A stretch of DNA of 64,000 bases, from positions 124,001 to 188,000 of the forward strand of contig JAJPGT010000052.1 of the NCBI GenBank assembly GCA_021325655.1. The letters run 5' to 3'. Source of the DNA: Pseudomonadota bacterium (GTDB taxonomy: Bacteria; Chloroflexota; UBA6077; JAJPGT01). Below the pieces are notes generated by a model. The model made no database searches, was not told the origin of the DNA, and was given only the letters and a program-made list of their open reading frames with translations. A program made the position numbers and the translations under genes. This document shows positions 45,261 to 54,579 of this stretch, one piece after another (position 1 is the first letter of the stretch; each line of letters starts with the position of its first letter).

Positions 45261-47015
45261 ATGACTGAAGCGCCCTGGCGGCGGCGTTTTCGCGCCCCCC
45301 GCGTCTCCTTACCGTCGTGGGCTCGCGACGAGCCCGAGCGCCTGCTGTACACCTCGAACCAGAGTGGGAAGTTCGAGCTGTACACCTGGGACCGCCGCAC
45401 GGACCAACATCGCCAGGCCACCGACCGTCCCGCCGGGACGGTACACGGCGCGCTGGACCCGACCGGAGCACACCTCTGGTGGTTCGACGACGACCAGGGC
45501 AACGAGTTCGGGCGCTGGATGGTCCAGCCGTTCGCGGGCGGCCCGGCGTCGGTCGCCGTTCCCGCACTGCCACCCGCTTACAGCGCCGGGCTGGCGCTCG
45601 GCCGCACCGTGGCCGTGCTCGGATCGTCCACCGAGACTGGCACGTCGATCCACCTGGCCCGGGCCGGCGAGGCGCCAGCGCTGCTTTACCAGCACCTGGA
45701 GCAGGCGGAGGTCGGCGGGCTCTCGCGCGACGAGACGCTGCTCGGCATCAGCCACTCCGAGCACGGCGACAGCCGCCATCCGGCGCTGCGGGTGCTGGAC
45801 CTGCAGGGCCGAGCCGTGGCCGAGCTCTGGGATGGCCCAGGCCGGGCGCTCTGGTTCTGCGAGTGGGCGCCGCTGCCCGGCGACCAGCGCCTGCTCGCCC
45901 AGCACGAGCGCGAGGGCGTGGGCCGGCCGCTGATCTGGGACCTGCGCCGGGGCGAGGCGCGGGCACTGGAGATCGGCTTGCCGGGCGAGGTCACGCCGAG
46001 CTGGTACCCGGACGCCTCGGCGCTGCTGCTCGCCCACGACTATCGCGGCCGGGTGGAGCTGTACCGCTACGACCTGGACAGCGGCGCCCTGCAGCGGCTG
46101 GAGGTGGAGCCCGGGACGATCACCGCGGCGGACGTCCGCCCCGACGGCGAGGTCTGGTACGCCTGGACCCGCGCCTCCACCCCGCCCGAGATCCGCGCGG
46201 ACGGCCGGGTGCTGCTCCGGCCGCCGGGCGAACCGCCCCCGGCCGGGGTGCCATACACCGACCACATCGTGAGCAACGTCCACGCCTTGCTGGCCGAGCC
46301 CCCTACGCCGCGGCCACACCCCACCGTCTTCGAGATCCACGGCGGGCCGCACTCCCACGACCGGGACGCCTTTTCGCCCCGGGTACAGGCCTGGGTCGAC
46401 CACGGGTTCACGGTAGTGCTGGTGAACTACCGGGGCAGCAGCGGCTACGGCACGGCCTGGCGCGACGCGCTGGAGGGCAACCCGGGGTTCACCGAGCTAC
46501 AGGATATCGCCGCCGTTCACGACTGGGTCGTGGCCTCCGGCATCGCCCAGCCGGACAGGATCGTCCTCAGCGGCGGCTCCTGGGGCGGCTACCTGACGCT
46601 GCTCGGCCTGGGGACGCAGCCGGAGCGCTGGGCGCTCGGCATCGCCGCTGTCCCGGTGGCCGACTACGTGGCGGCGTACGACGACGAGATGGAGCCGCTG
46701 AAGGCGTTCGACAAGGCGCTGTTCGGCGGCACACCGACGGAAATCCCCGAGGTCTACCGTGAGCGCTCCCCGATCACGTACGTCGAGCGGGTGCAGGCGC
46801 CGGTGCTGATCCTGGCCGGGGAGAACGACCCGCGCTGCCCGATCCGCCAGATCGATAACTACATCGCCCGCCTGCGTGCGCTGGGCAAGCCGCACGAGGT
46901 GTATCGCTACGAGGCCGGCCACGCCTCGCTGCTAAGCGACGAGGTGATCCGCCAGATGGAGGTACGCCTCGCCTTCGCCGCCCGCCACCTGGGCACCCCG
47001 CCCCCGCTCTCCTGA
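45261..47015 (+). CDS. S9-family prolyl oligopeptidase-like serine peptidase
   Basis: A 584-residue cytosolic peptidase with a beta-propeller N-terminal domain (about 1-330) and an alpha/beta-hydrolase C-terminal domain. The nucleophile is in VLSGGSWGGYLT (G-x-S-x-G), the acid in AGENDPRCP and the His in EAGHASLL. Acylaminoacyl-peptidase and dipeptidyl-peptidase-like members share this layout. GGAG sits 7 nt before the ATG. It is divergent from the lipid kinase gene. Confidence 0.92.
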   Translation: MTEAPWRRRFRAPRVSLPSWARDEPERLLYTSNQSGKFELYTWDRRTDQHRQATDRPAGTVHGALDPTGAHLWWFDDDQGNEFGRWMVQPFAGGPASVAVPALPPAYSAGLALGRTVAVLGSSTETGTSIHLARAGEAPALLYQHLEQAEVGGLSRDETLLGISHSEHGDSRHPALRVLDLQGRAVAELWDGPGRALWFCEWAPLPGDQRLLAQHEREGVGRPLIWDLRRGEARALEIGLPGEVTPSWYPDASALLLAHDYRGRVELYRYDLDSGALQRLEVEPGTITAADVRPDGEVWYAWTRASTPPEIRADGRVLLRPPGEPPPAGVPYTDHIVSNVHALLAEPPTPRPHPTVFEIHGGPHSHDRDAFSPRVQAWVDHGFTVVLVNYRGSSGYGTAWRDALEGNPGFTELQDIAAVHDWVVASGIAQPDRIVLSGGSWGGYLTLLGLGTQPERWALGIAAVPVADYVAAYDDEMEPLKAFDKALFGGTPTEIPEVYRERSPITYVERVQAPVLILAGENDPRCPIRQIDNYIARLRALGKPHEVYRYEAGHASLLSDEVIRQMEVRLAFAARHLGTPPPLS

Positions 47016-47131
47016 CCGCGGCCCAAGTGTCTCGAATGCCGCCGAGCGTGTTCCGCCTGGGTTGTACACTTGCACCACGTGCTGGCGGCCCATACCGTTC
47101 GCACGACCTGGAGACGAGGGAGCAGCAGCTC

Positions 47132-47467
47132 ATGGCCGACCCGACGATGACCGACCCCGATAAGTACAAGGTCATCTTTGAGAACGACCGCGTCAGAGTC
47201 CTCGAGTATCGCGACGAGCCAGGCCAGAAGACGCGCCCGCACGAGCACCCCGACAGCGTCATATACACCTTGGGCAGTTTCAGGCGGCGTCTGATCGGCA
47301 GCGGGGGCCAGGCGATCGACGTTACCCTGACCCAGGGGGAGGCTCGGTGGCTGGAGGCTCAAACGCACAGCGGCGAGAACATTGGTGACACCCCGACGCA
47401 CGTCCTCTTCGTTGAGCTGAAGGAGCCCACCAGGCCCGGAGGCGGCGCATCGCTCGGGCCAGCGTAG
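47132..47467 (+). CDS. Small cupin-fold protein
   Basis: A 111-residue single-domain cupin. The metal motif region reads EPGQKTRPHEHPDSVIYTL with HEHP histidines, and the second half ends GDTPTHVLFVELKEP. Similar short cupins act as dioxygenases, isomerases or sugar-binding sensors; no specific role can be given. ATG 47132, GAGGGAG upstream. A -10-like TACACT lies at 47065-47070. Confidence 0.8.
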   Translation: MADPTMTDPDKYKVIFENDRVRVLEYRDEPGQKTRPHEHPDSVIYTLGSFRRRLIGSGGQAIDVTLTQGEARWLEAQTHSGENIGDTPTHVLFVELKEPTRPGGGASLGPA

Positions 47468-47486
47468 CGACTCCGGCGGAGCGCCC

Positions 47487-47627
47487 GGCCTGGCGGCGCT
47501 GGACCGGCTCGGCCTCCCGCGCGTGACCATCAGCGACGCTGGCCTGCACGATGCGCGCATCTCCGACGTGCTGCGCTGGGCGAAGGACAGGGCCGCCAGC
47601 CACAAGCAGATCCGCGCTGTTTCCTAG
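47487..47627 (+). pseudogene. Possible C-terminal remnant of a Ppx/GppA-like phosphatase
   Basis: An open frame without a credible start codon reads LAALDRLGLPRVTISDAGL then HDARISDVLRWAKDRAA to a TAG at 47625. The pattern (LGL-x-R-V-T-x-S-D-x-G-L) resembles the end of the Ppx/GppA exopolyphosphatase N-terminal domain. It lies in a 220-bp gap after the cupin gene with nothing upstream in frame, so it may be decay from a lost gene. Weak, similarity by eye only. Confidence 0.3.
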
Positions 47628-47690
47628 CCCCTCACTACAATGCTCACCGTGTGTCGCCGGAGTGACCATCCTTAAAGTGAGGTGAGCCCG

Positions 47691-47927
47691 ATGCGGATGC
47701 CGACTGCTGGTGGGGTGGCGATCGTGCTTGGCGCCCTGGTCGTTGGGTGCCTGGTGTTGATGCTGGCGCTGAATGCGGTTGCGCGTGGGCTCGCTGAGAG
47801 CTCTCCAGATGTGGCCAGCATGGCGGCCGCGGGGCGGCTCGCGGCCGGCTCGACGCTGCTGTATGTCCTGGTGCCCCTGCTGATCGCCCTGGGTATCACC
47901 TACCTGGTGCAGAAAGTGGTGCGCTGA
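47691..47927 (+). CDS. Small membrane protein of two helices, unknown function
   Basis: A 78-residue protein with two clear membrane helices (GVAIVLGALVVGCLVLMLALN and LLYVLVPLLIALGITYLV) joined by a short polar loop. GAGGTG precedes ATG 47691; a GTG at 47682 is an alternative. A TACAAT -10-like element lies at 47636-47641, 50 nt upstream. No family recognised. Confidence 0.7.
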   Translation: MRMPTAGGVAIVLGALVVGCLVLMLALNAVARGLAESSPDVASMAAAGRLAAGSTLLYVLVPLLIALGITYLVQKVVR

Positions 47928-47948
47928 CGGGCAGCGAGCCGGGAACCC

Positions 47949-47977
47949 TTGACGAGTCCGCAGGGCTCCGGTAGCGT
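47949..47977 (+). promoter_or_regulatory. Sigma-70-type promoter for the metallo-hydrolase/AOR genes
   Basis: TTGACG (47949-47954), a 17-bp spacer and TAGCGT (47972-47977), 45 nt before the ATG at 48023. The same layout occurs upstream of 12466 (TTGACG-N17-TACGCT). Confidence 0.55.
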
Positions 47978-48022
47978 GTGTAAGCGCCGACACCGCCGGA
48001 ACGGGTGACGCGGGAGAGCGGG

Positions 48023-48763
48023 ATGGCGAGCTGGACGATCACGGCGCTGGATACCGGCGCCTCCGTCATCGAGAAGTCGGTGCTGACCTATCTGCACGAC
48101 GTCGGCACGAAGATCAAGATCGTCCGGATCATGTTCTATCTGGAAGGCCCCCAGCGGATCATCGTCGACACCAGCGTCGGTGATGCCGAGCAGGGGCTGC
48201 GACTGCTGGGCGAAGCAACGCTGCGCACGCCCGAGCAGGAGCCGCTGGCGGCGCTGCGCGCCGCCGGGATCGACCCGGAGCGGGTTGACGTAGTCATCAA
48301 TACCCATCTGCACTGGGACCACTGCGGCAACAATCATCTGTTTCCGAATGCCCGGGTGCTGGCCCAGCGCGACGAGATCCGCTACGCGATCGCCCCTGGC
48401 GACTTCTTTGCCAGGGGTTACTTCGCCCCGACGTGCGGTGCCCAGCCGGCCTACTGGGGCACGCGGTTCGAGCCCGTGGATGGCGACATCGAGGTCGCCG
48501 ACGGAGTACGGATCATCAAGGTCCCCGGCCACACGCCCGGGTCGCAGGCGGTGCTGGTGCAAACGAGCGCGGGCGTGTACGCCATCGCCGGAGATGCCAT
48601 CTTCCTGTACGAGAACGCCGACAAGCTCATTCCGCCCGGCTACCACTGGCGGATCGACGAGTCGATGGACGCGATGCGGCGGATCCTCGGCTCCAGCGAC
48701 CATCTGCTGCCATCGCACGACTACCGGGTGTTCGAGCGCGGCAGCCCGGCCCGCTACCCCTGA
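48023..48763 (+). CDS. Metallo-beta-lactamase-fold hydrolase (N-acylhomoserine lactonase-like)
   Basis: A 246-residue MBL-fold enzyme. The zinc motif is THLHWDHCG (H-x-H-x-D-H), followed by VPGHTPGSQ, the Asp of IAGDAIF and the late His in LPSHDYRVF, a complete two-metal set. Overall length and the IVDTSVGD start match the AttM/AiiA-like lactonase group, but many relatives hydrolyse other esters or lactones. The ATG at 48023 follows GGGAGA; an upstream GTG (48005) is possible. It lies 29 bp before the aldehyde oxidoreductase gene, so the two are probably co-transcribed. Confidence 0.88.
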   Translation: MASWTITALDTGASVIEKSVLTYLHDVGTKIKIVRIMFYLEGPQRIIVDTSVGDAEQGLRLLGEATLRTPEQEPLAALRAAGIDPERVDVVINTHLHWDHCGNNHLFPNARVLAQRDEIRYAIAPGDFFARGYFAPTCGAQPAYWGTRFEPVDGDIEVADGVRIIKVPGHTPGSQAVLVQTSAGVYAIAGDAIFLYENADKLIPPGYHWRIDESMDAMRRILGSSDHLLPSHDYRVFERGSPARYP

Positions 48764-48792
48764 GCCAGCCGTCACTTTCTCGCGAGGCGCCT

Positions 48793-50709
48793 ATGGCAAC
48801 GACCCCGTGTGGACGCATCCTGGATGTCGACCTGTCGAGCGGGGCGATCCGCGTCGAGCCGATCAGCCCGCGCGCGTACCGCGCCACCATGGGCGGTGGC
48901 GGCCTGGCCACCGGCCTGGCGTTGCAGGCCGACGCCCCCTCCGCGGATCCGCTCGGGCCAGACAACGTGCTGGTCTTCGCTGCCGGGGTGCTGACCGGGC
49001 TAGAGGCGCCCGGCTGCGCCAAGCACGCCGTGGTCGCGAGGTCGCCACTCACCCTGGGTATCGGCGAGTCGCGCTCGGAGGGTTTCTGGGGCCCGGAGTT
49101 GAAGCGGGCCGGCTTTGATGCCGTCGTCGTCCGCGGCGCGGCGCCGCGCCCGGTCTGGCTGTCGATCCGCGACGGCGCGGCCGAGCTGCGGCCGGCCGAC
49201 GACCTGTGGGGGCTGGACGTTGGGACCGCCACTGCGCAGGTGCTGGCGCGGGCCGGCGACCCGGAGACGCGGGTGGCGACGATCGGCCCGGCCGGTGAGC
49301 GCGGCGTCCGCTACGCCTCCATCGTTAACGACTACCGGTTCGTCAACCATCGCATGGGGCTGGGCGCGGTGATGGGCGCCAAGCGGCTGAAGGCAGTGGC
49401 GGTGCGGGGAACGGCGCCGCTGACCGTGCACGACCCGGAGACGATTCAGGCGATCGCCCGGCGCTTCGCAGAGCACTTCCGGGATAACCCGGTCAACGCA
49501 ATCCAGCACGACTACGGCCACGCCGGCCACCTGGCAGCGATGAACGCAGCCGGCATGCTCCCAGCGCGCAACTACCGCGAAGGCGTGTTCGCGGGCTGGG
49601 AACGGATCACCGGGCAGACGATCGTCGCCGAGTACCTGGACTACGGCCAGCCCTGCTACGCCTGCCCGAACGACTGCCGCAAGGTGCTGCGGCCGATCCA
49701 CAGCCCCTACGAGATCGACCCGCGCTACGGAGCGCCGGAGCTCGAAGCGGTGCTCGCGCTTGGACCGGACTGCGGGGTGGCCGATCTGCCGGCGGTGCTC
49801 AAGGCCTGGGATCTCTGCCAGCGCTACGGCCTGGACGCGGTCTCCACCGGCGCGACCATTGCCTTCGCGATGGAGTGCTTCGAGAACGGAATCCTGACCC
49901 GCGAGCAGACGGGCGGGCTGGAGCTCCAGTTCGGCGCTGGCCCGGCGCTGATCGAGGCGGTGCGGCAGATCGGAGAGGGCGAGGGCTTCGGCCTGGCGCT
50001 CGGCGAAGGCTCGCGGCGGCTGGCGCAGACGCTCGGCCCTCGGGCGGAGCCGCTGGCCGTGCAGAGCAAAGGCAAGGAGCTATATCTGCACGACCCGCGC
50101 GCCAAGGCGATGCTCGCCCTCGGCTACGCCGTCCACCCTGTCGGGCCGGACTTCCTGGTGGTGGAGCACGACACCGATTTCGACTTCCAAGCTCCCCAGC
50201 TCTTTCTGGACATGGTGGAGCCGCTGGGGATTCTCGACCGGCTGGAGCCGACCCGCCTGGATGCAGCCAAGGTGCGAATGTTTTACAACCTCTGGTTGTA
50301 CTGGGGGTTCTTCGAAAGCGTGGGCGCCTGTGAGTATGCGATGGCGCCGGTGCGCTGGCTCCCGATCCCGGATCTGGTGGCGCTGGTGGAAGCCGGTACC
50401 GGGTGGCGCAGCAGCCTCTGGGAGCTGATGAAGGTGGGTGAGCGCCGGATCACCCTGCAACGCCTGTTCAACCTGCGCGCCGGGCTCAGGCGCGCGGACG
50501 ATTGGCTGCCGCCACGCATGTTCGAGCCGATCGCCAGCGGCCCCCTCGCCGGCCAGCGGGTGGACCCTGAGCAGCTCCGGGCGGCGATTGAGCTGTTGTA
50601 CGCGATGGCCGGCTGGGATGCGCAGGGCGTCCCCACGCGGGCGAAGCTGGCCGAGCTCGACCTGGAATGGGCAGCGCCCGCTCGCCCCGGGGTTGAGGCG
50701 GGCCGGTAG
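48793..50709 (+). CDS. Aldehyde:ferredoxin oxidoreductase (tungsten/molybdenum pterin)
   Basis: A 638-residue AOR-family oxidoreductase that oxidises aldehydes to acids with ferredoxin, using a tungsto- or molybdopterin. The [4Fe-4S] cysteines are Cys288, Cys291, Cys295 (CYACPNDC) and Cys513 in FESVGACEYAM. Pterin-binding blocks ASIVNDYRFVNHRMGLGAVM and the N-terminal CGRILDVDLSSG are clear. The start ATG 48793 is set by the family N-terminus. In an otherwise aerobic-looking gene set, this enzyme and the formate dehydrogenase at the window end point to some low-oxygen or pterin-dependent metabolism. Confidence 0.93.
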   Translation: MATTPCGRILDVDLSSGAIRVEPISPRAYRATMGGGGLATGLALQADAPSADPLGPDNVLVFAAGVLTGLEAPGCAKHAVVARSPLTLGIGESRSEGFWGPELKRAGFDAVVVRGAAPRPVWLSIRDGAAELRPADDLWGLDVGTATAQVLARAGDPETRVATIGPAGERGVRYASIVNDYRFVNHRMGLGAVMGAKRLKAVAVRGTAPLTVHDPETIQAIARRFAEHFRDNPVNAIQHDYGHAGHLAAMNAAGMLPARNYREGVFAGWERITGQTIVAEYLDYGQPCYACPNDCRKVLRPIHSPYEIDPRYGAPELEAVLALGPDCGVADLPAVLKAWDLCQRYGLDAVSTGATIAFAMECFENGILTREQTGGLELQFGAGPALIEAVRQIGEGEGFGLALGEGSRRLAQTLGPRAEPLAVQSKGKELYLHDPRAKAMLALGYAVHPVGPDFLVVEHDTDFDFQAPQLFLDMVEPLGILDRLEPTRLDAAKVRMFYNLWLYWGFFESVGACEYAMAPVRWLPIPDLVALVEAGTGWRSSLWELMKVGERRITLQRLFNLRAGLRRADDWLPPRMFEPIASGPLAGQRVDPEQLRAAIELLYAMAGWDAQGVPTRAKLAELDLEWAAPARPGVEAGR

Positions 50710-50844
50710 ACATGCACAGAGGAGGTTGCGGGGCAGAACGCTGACGGCGCTTCCTGATGCACCTCGGCGACCCTATCCTGGCGACCACCCGGCGAGCGCC
50801 CACTCGCCGGACTTGCCCATCACACAGAAGAGGAAGGAAGACTG

Positions 50845-52623
50845 ATGGCGGACGATTCGTTGCTCAAGCGCACCGTGACTCGGCGCACGTTCGTGCTCGG
50901 CCTGGGCCTAACCGCAGCGAGCGGGCTGCTGGCGGCCTGCGGCGGCGGCGCTCCGGCGGCACCCACCACGGCCCCGGCGGCCGCGCCAACCACAGCACCA
51001 GCGGCGCCTACCACCGCGGCCGCGCCGACCCGGCCACCCGCCGCGCCTACCACGGCTCCGGCCGCCACCACGGCCCCGGCCGCGGCACCCACGGCAGCGG
51101 CGACCCGGGCCGCGGCCGCTGCGCCGACCGCTGCCGCCACGACCGCCGCCGCGCCCACTGCCGCGGCTGCCGCCACCACGGCCCCGGCAGCCACAGCCGG
51201 CGCGCTGCCGAACCTGAGTGGCCAGACGATCCGTATCTTCACCATGACCGGGCCGTTCATCAGCGGCCCGATCCGCGCCCACGCGCCCGACTTCGAGCAG
51301 AAGACCGGGGCCAAGATCGAGGTGACCGAGGCACCCTTCGCCGACCTGTTCCCCAAGGTGCAGCAGGTGGCGACGACCGGCGCGGGCGACTTCGACTGCC
51401 TGCTGCTGGCCAACTCCTGGGTTGGCGACTTCGTCAGCCTGAACTACACCATTCCGCTGGACGATTACTTCAACAAAGACAAGAACGACCCGATGTTCGA
51501 CCTGGCCGACTTCCCAAGCCAGGTGGTGGCCAAGGACACCTGGGGCGGCAAGGTCCGCATGGTGTTGATCGACAACGACAATCAGACCATGTTCTACCGC
51601 AAGGACCTGCTCAACGATCCCAAGGTGCAGGACGACTACGCCAAGGCGAACAACGGGGAGAAGATCCCCAATCCCCCCCAGACACTCACCGAGCTGACGA
51701 AGGTCGCCAAGTTCTTCGTCGGCCGCGACCTGGGCACCGGCGAGAAGGGCTACGGATTCATCAGCAGCACCACCCGCGGCTCGCAGACGTTCTACTACGC
51801 CTACCCCTGGGCGGCGCCGTACACTGTGGTTCCACCAGGCAAGGCGCCGGCGCTGGGCATCTTCCTGTTCGCCCCAGACATGACCCCGCTGGTCAACAAA
51901 GAAGGCTGGGTACGCGGGATCACCGAGTTCATCGATACGATCAAGTCCGCGCAGAAGCCCGGCCTGGACACCACCCGCGCGGACGTGATCGAGGAGATTA
52001 TCCGGGGCGCGGCGGCGTTCTCGCTCGACTGGGGCGACACTGGGCCGGCCTCGGTGGCGCAACGCTCCGTGGTCAAGGGCAAGGTCGGCTTCGCACTGAC
52101 CCCGGGCTCACTGGAGTACTTCGACTGGCAGACGGACAAGTGGGAGAAGGTCACCGAGGTCAACCGCGCCCCTACCCACGCGTTCAATGGCTGGTCCTAC
52201 TACATCACCAAGACCGCGAAAAATCCCGACGCCGTCTGGGCCTGGATCAAGTACCATTCCAGCCCACAGATCAGCTCGATCGACGTGGCCGCCCCGGACA
52301 GCGGCTACCAGCCCTGGCGCATCTCCCACAGCAAGAACCTCGACCCGTGGGTGAAGCAGGGGTGGAACGCCGACGACGCCAAGGTGTATATCCAGACTAT
52401 TCTTGACGCGACCAATCACCCGAACCGCGTATTCGACATTCGCATCCCCGGCGCCCCGCGCTACGGCGACGCGCTGGAGCTGCAGATCCTGCGCGCGCTC
52501 ACCGGTGAGGCGTCGGTCAAGGATGCGCTGGATGCTGCGGCGCAGGAGTTCGACAAGATCACCAACGACATTGGCAGGGACAAGCAGATCGCCGCGTACA
52601 AGGCGCACCTGGGAATGAGCTAG
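50845..52623 (+). CDS. ABC transporter substrate-binding lipoprotein with long Ala/Pro/Thr linker
   Basis: A 592-residue carbohydrate-binding protein (SBP_bac_1 class). A twin-arginine signal TRRTFVLG is followed by the lipobox LLAAC (Cys33) and an unusually long low-complexity Ala/Thr/Pro linker (about residues 36-125) before the folded domain starting LSGQTIRIFTMTG. The ATG follows GGAAGGAAG. It opens a four-gene importer unit with the two permeases downstream, separated from them by a hairpin. Ligand unknown. Confidence 0.92.
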   Translation: MADDSLLKRTVTRRTFVLGLGLTAASGLLAACGGGAPAAPTTAPAAAPTTAPAAPTTAAAPTRPPAAPTTAPAATTAPAAAPTAAATRAAAAAPTAAATTAAAPTAAAAATTAPAATAGALPNLSGQTIRIFTMTGPFISGPIRAHAPDFEQKTGAKIEVTEAPFADLFPKVQQVATTGAGDFDCLLLANSWVGDFVSLNYTIPLDDYFNKDKNDPMFDLADFPSQVVAKDTWGGKVRMVLIDNDNQTMFYRKDLLNDPKVQDDYAKANNGEKIPNPPQTLTELTKVAKFFVGRDLGTGEKGYGFISSTTRGSQTFYYAYPWAAPYTVVPPGKAPALGIFLFAPDMTPLVNKEGWVRGITEFIDTIKSAQKPGLDTTRADVIEEIIRGAAAFSLDWGDTGPASVAQRSVVKGKVGFALTPGSLEYFDWQTDKWEKVTEVNRAPTHAFNGWSYYITKTAKNPDAVWAWIKYHSSPQISSIDVAAPDSGYQPWRISHSKNLDPWVKQGWNADDAKVYIQTILDATNHPNRVFDIRIPGAPRYGDALELQILRALTGEASVKDALDAAAQEFDKITNDIGRDKQIAAYKAHLGMS

Positions 52624-52643
52624 TCCACGGGAGCGCCAGGGCT

Positions 52644-52681
52644 CCGGGGGAGGGAGCGGGTCGGGCTCGCCCCTCTCCCGG
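52644..52681 (+). terminator. Hairpin downstream of binding-protein gene
   Basis: An 11-bp stem with one G-T pair (CCGGGGGAGGG with CCCTCTCCCGG) and a 16-nt loop, 20 nt past the binding-protein stop and 72 nt before the permease start. No T tract; the operon continues. Confidence 0.55.
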
Positions 52682-52753
52682 TGGCCCGAACGGCGGGACC
52701 GAATGGAGCCGGGAGCGGCCCGTTCCCAGGACGCACCGGAGAAAGGAGCGAGC

Positions 52754-53695
52754 ATGGAGCGCCAGGCTGCACAGGGCGCGGCCGTCGCGGTACGGCCCGG
52801 CAGACATCAGCAGGTTTCGTGGTTAGATCGGAATGCGCGCTTCGTGCTGCTCGTCCCGGCGATCGCCTACTTCCTGATCCTCGGCATCTTTCCCACCGTC
52901 TTCTCCCTCTACCTCGCCTTCAGCTCCTTTCAGCCAGGCTCGCAGGGGATCCAGTGGGTGGGACTGCAGAACCTGCAAACGCTGATACACGACACACGCT
53001 TCTTCAACGCCCTGCTACTGACGATTATCTACGTCGTCCTCGTCGTCGGCGCCGAGTTGATCCTCGGTACGATCATCGCGATGACGCTCCAGCGCCAGGT
53101 ATGGGGGCGCTCCTTCTTCCGGCTCGCGTTCATCCTACCGATGCTCCTGACCCCGATCGCGATCGCCTTCACCTGGAAGATGATGTTCGACTTCAACCGC
53201 GGACCGCTCAACTTCTTCATCAAGAGCGTTGGGCTGGAGCCGGTGCAGTGGATCGCCGGCCGCGAGACGGCGATCCTCTCTATCGCCATGGTGGACGTGT
53301 GGCAGTGGACCCCATTCGTCGCGCTGGCGATGCTCGCTGCGCTGGAGTCGATGCCGATCGATCTGTACGAAGCGGCGGTGGTGGACGGGGCCTCCTTCTG
53401 GGGCACGTTGCTGCACATCACCCTGCCGCTGATCCAGCCCTACGCGGTGGCGATTGTGCTGCTGCGGGCGGTGGACGCCTTCAAGGTGTTCGATACCGTG
53501 TTCGTACTGACCGGCGGCGGCCCGGGCACCGCCACCGAGGTGGTGAACTTTTACCTGTATCAGGTGGGCTGGCGAAACTTCAACATCGGCTATACCGCGG
53601 CGATGGCCTGGGTGCTGCTGATCGTGATGTCGATTCTGTTCACCTTCTACGTCAAGGCGTTCCGCCGTGCCCCGGCCCGCGTCGAGGGAGGCTGA
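52754..53695 (+). CDS. Carbohydrate ABC transporter permease, MalF type
   Basis: A 313-residue membrane permease. It begins with a cytosolic lead and the helix ARFVLLVPAIAYFLILGIFP; the EAA loop is MPIDLYEAAVVDGASFWGTL. AAAGGAG precedes ATG 52754. It forms the channel with the MalG-type permease 1 bp downstream. No ATPase gene is present in this operon either. Confidence 0.92.
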   Translation: MERQAAQGAAVAVRPGRHQQVSWLDRNARFVLLVPAIAYFLILGIFPTVFSLYLAFSSFQPGSQGIQWVGLQNLQTLIHDTRFFNALLLTIIYVVLVVGAELILGTIIAMTLQRQVWGRSFFRLAFILPMLLTPIAIAFTWKMMFDFNRGPLNFFIKSVGLEPVQWIAGRETAILSIAMVDVWQWTPFVALAMLAALESMPIDLYEAAVVDGASFWGTLLHITLPLIQPYAVAIVLLRAVDAFKVFDTVFVLTGGGPGTATEVVNFYLYQVGWRNFNIGYTAAMAWVLLIVMSILFTFYVKAFRRAPARVEGG

Positions 53696-53696
53696 G

Positions 53697-54563
53697 ATGC
53701 TGCGCACCTCTCGTCCAGCCAAGGTCGGCATCTACACCATCCTGATCCTCTGGGCCCTGATCACCCTGTTCCCGATCTACTGGACGCTGATCACCTCGGT
53801 CAAGACACCCGACGCGGTCTACCGCTCCACCCCGGCCTTCCTGCCGTTCATCGACTACACACCCTCGCTGGTGCCGTTCCTGTCGATCTTCTTCTCCGGC
53901 TATGGCTACGAGACGGGCGGGTTGACCGACGTGGGGCTGCTGCTGCGCAACAGCCTGATCGCCTCGCTCGGCAGCGGGGTGCTGGCCTCGATCATCGGCT
54001 GCATGGCAGCCTACGCGCTCAGTCGCTTCCGCTATCAGCGCTGGAACAACGAGAATATTATGTTCTTCATCATCTCCCAGCGCATGATGCCCCCGGTGGC
54101 GCTGGCCGTGCCGTACTTCGTCCTGTTCAACTTCCTTGGCGCGCTGGATTCCCCCTTTACGCTGCTCATCGTCTACACTGCGATGAACCTGCCGATCGTC
54201 GTCTGGCTGCTGCGCGACTACTTCGCCGACATCCCAATCGATATCGAGGAGTCGGCCCTGGTGGACGGCTGCTCGCGCATTGGCGCCTTCTGGCGCATTG
54301 CCATGCCGCTGGTGCTGCCTGGCCTGGTGGTAGCGTTCCTGTTCGCCTTCGTCTTCGCCTGGAACGAGTTCCTCTTTGCGCTGACGCTCACCTTCAACAA
54401 CAAGACGTTGCCGGTGCAGCTCGCTGGCAACGTCACGCTGCGCGGGCCGCGCTACTGGGACATCGCAGCGCAGGGCGCGGTGGTGATGCTGCCGCCGCTC
54501 TTCGTCGCGCTGCTCGCCGGCCGCTACATCATCCGCGGCCTGACCTTCGGCGCGGTGAAGTGA
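53697..54563 (+). CDS. Carbohydrate ABC transporter permease, MalG type
   Basis: A 288-residue membrane permease with the EAA loop IPIDIEESALVDGCSRIGAF near its end. GGGAGG precedes the ATG, placed one base after the upstream stop. It closes the importer operon; a pseudogene lies convergent 16 bp downstream. Confidence 0.92.
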   Translation: MLRTSRPAKVGIYTILILWALITLFPIYWTLITSVKTPDAVYRSTPAFLPFIDYTPSLVPFLSIFFSGYGYETGGLTDVGLLLRNSLIASLGSGVLASIIGCMAAYALSRFRYQRWNNENIMFFIISQRMMPPVALAVPYFVLFNFLGALDSPFTLLIVYTAMNLPIVVWLLRDYFADIPIDIEESALVDGCSRIGAFWRIAMPLVLPGLVVAFLFAFVFAWNEFLFALTLTFNNKTLPVQLAGNVTLRGPRYWDIAAQGAVVMLPPLFVALLAGRYIIRGLTFGAVK

Positions 54564-54579
54564 TCTGTCCCCTGGAGGT

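Noticed and set aside
50940-51220. Repeats in the Ala/Pro/Thr linker of the binding protein as a CRISPR-like or satellite array
   Set aside because: They are degenerate codon repeats inside a coding region, a common linker in this lineage.
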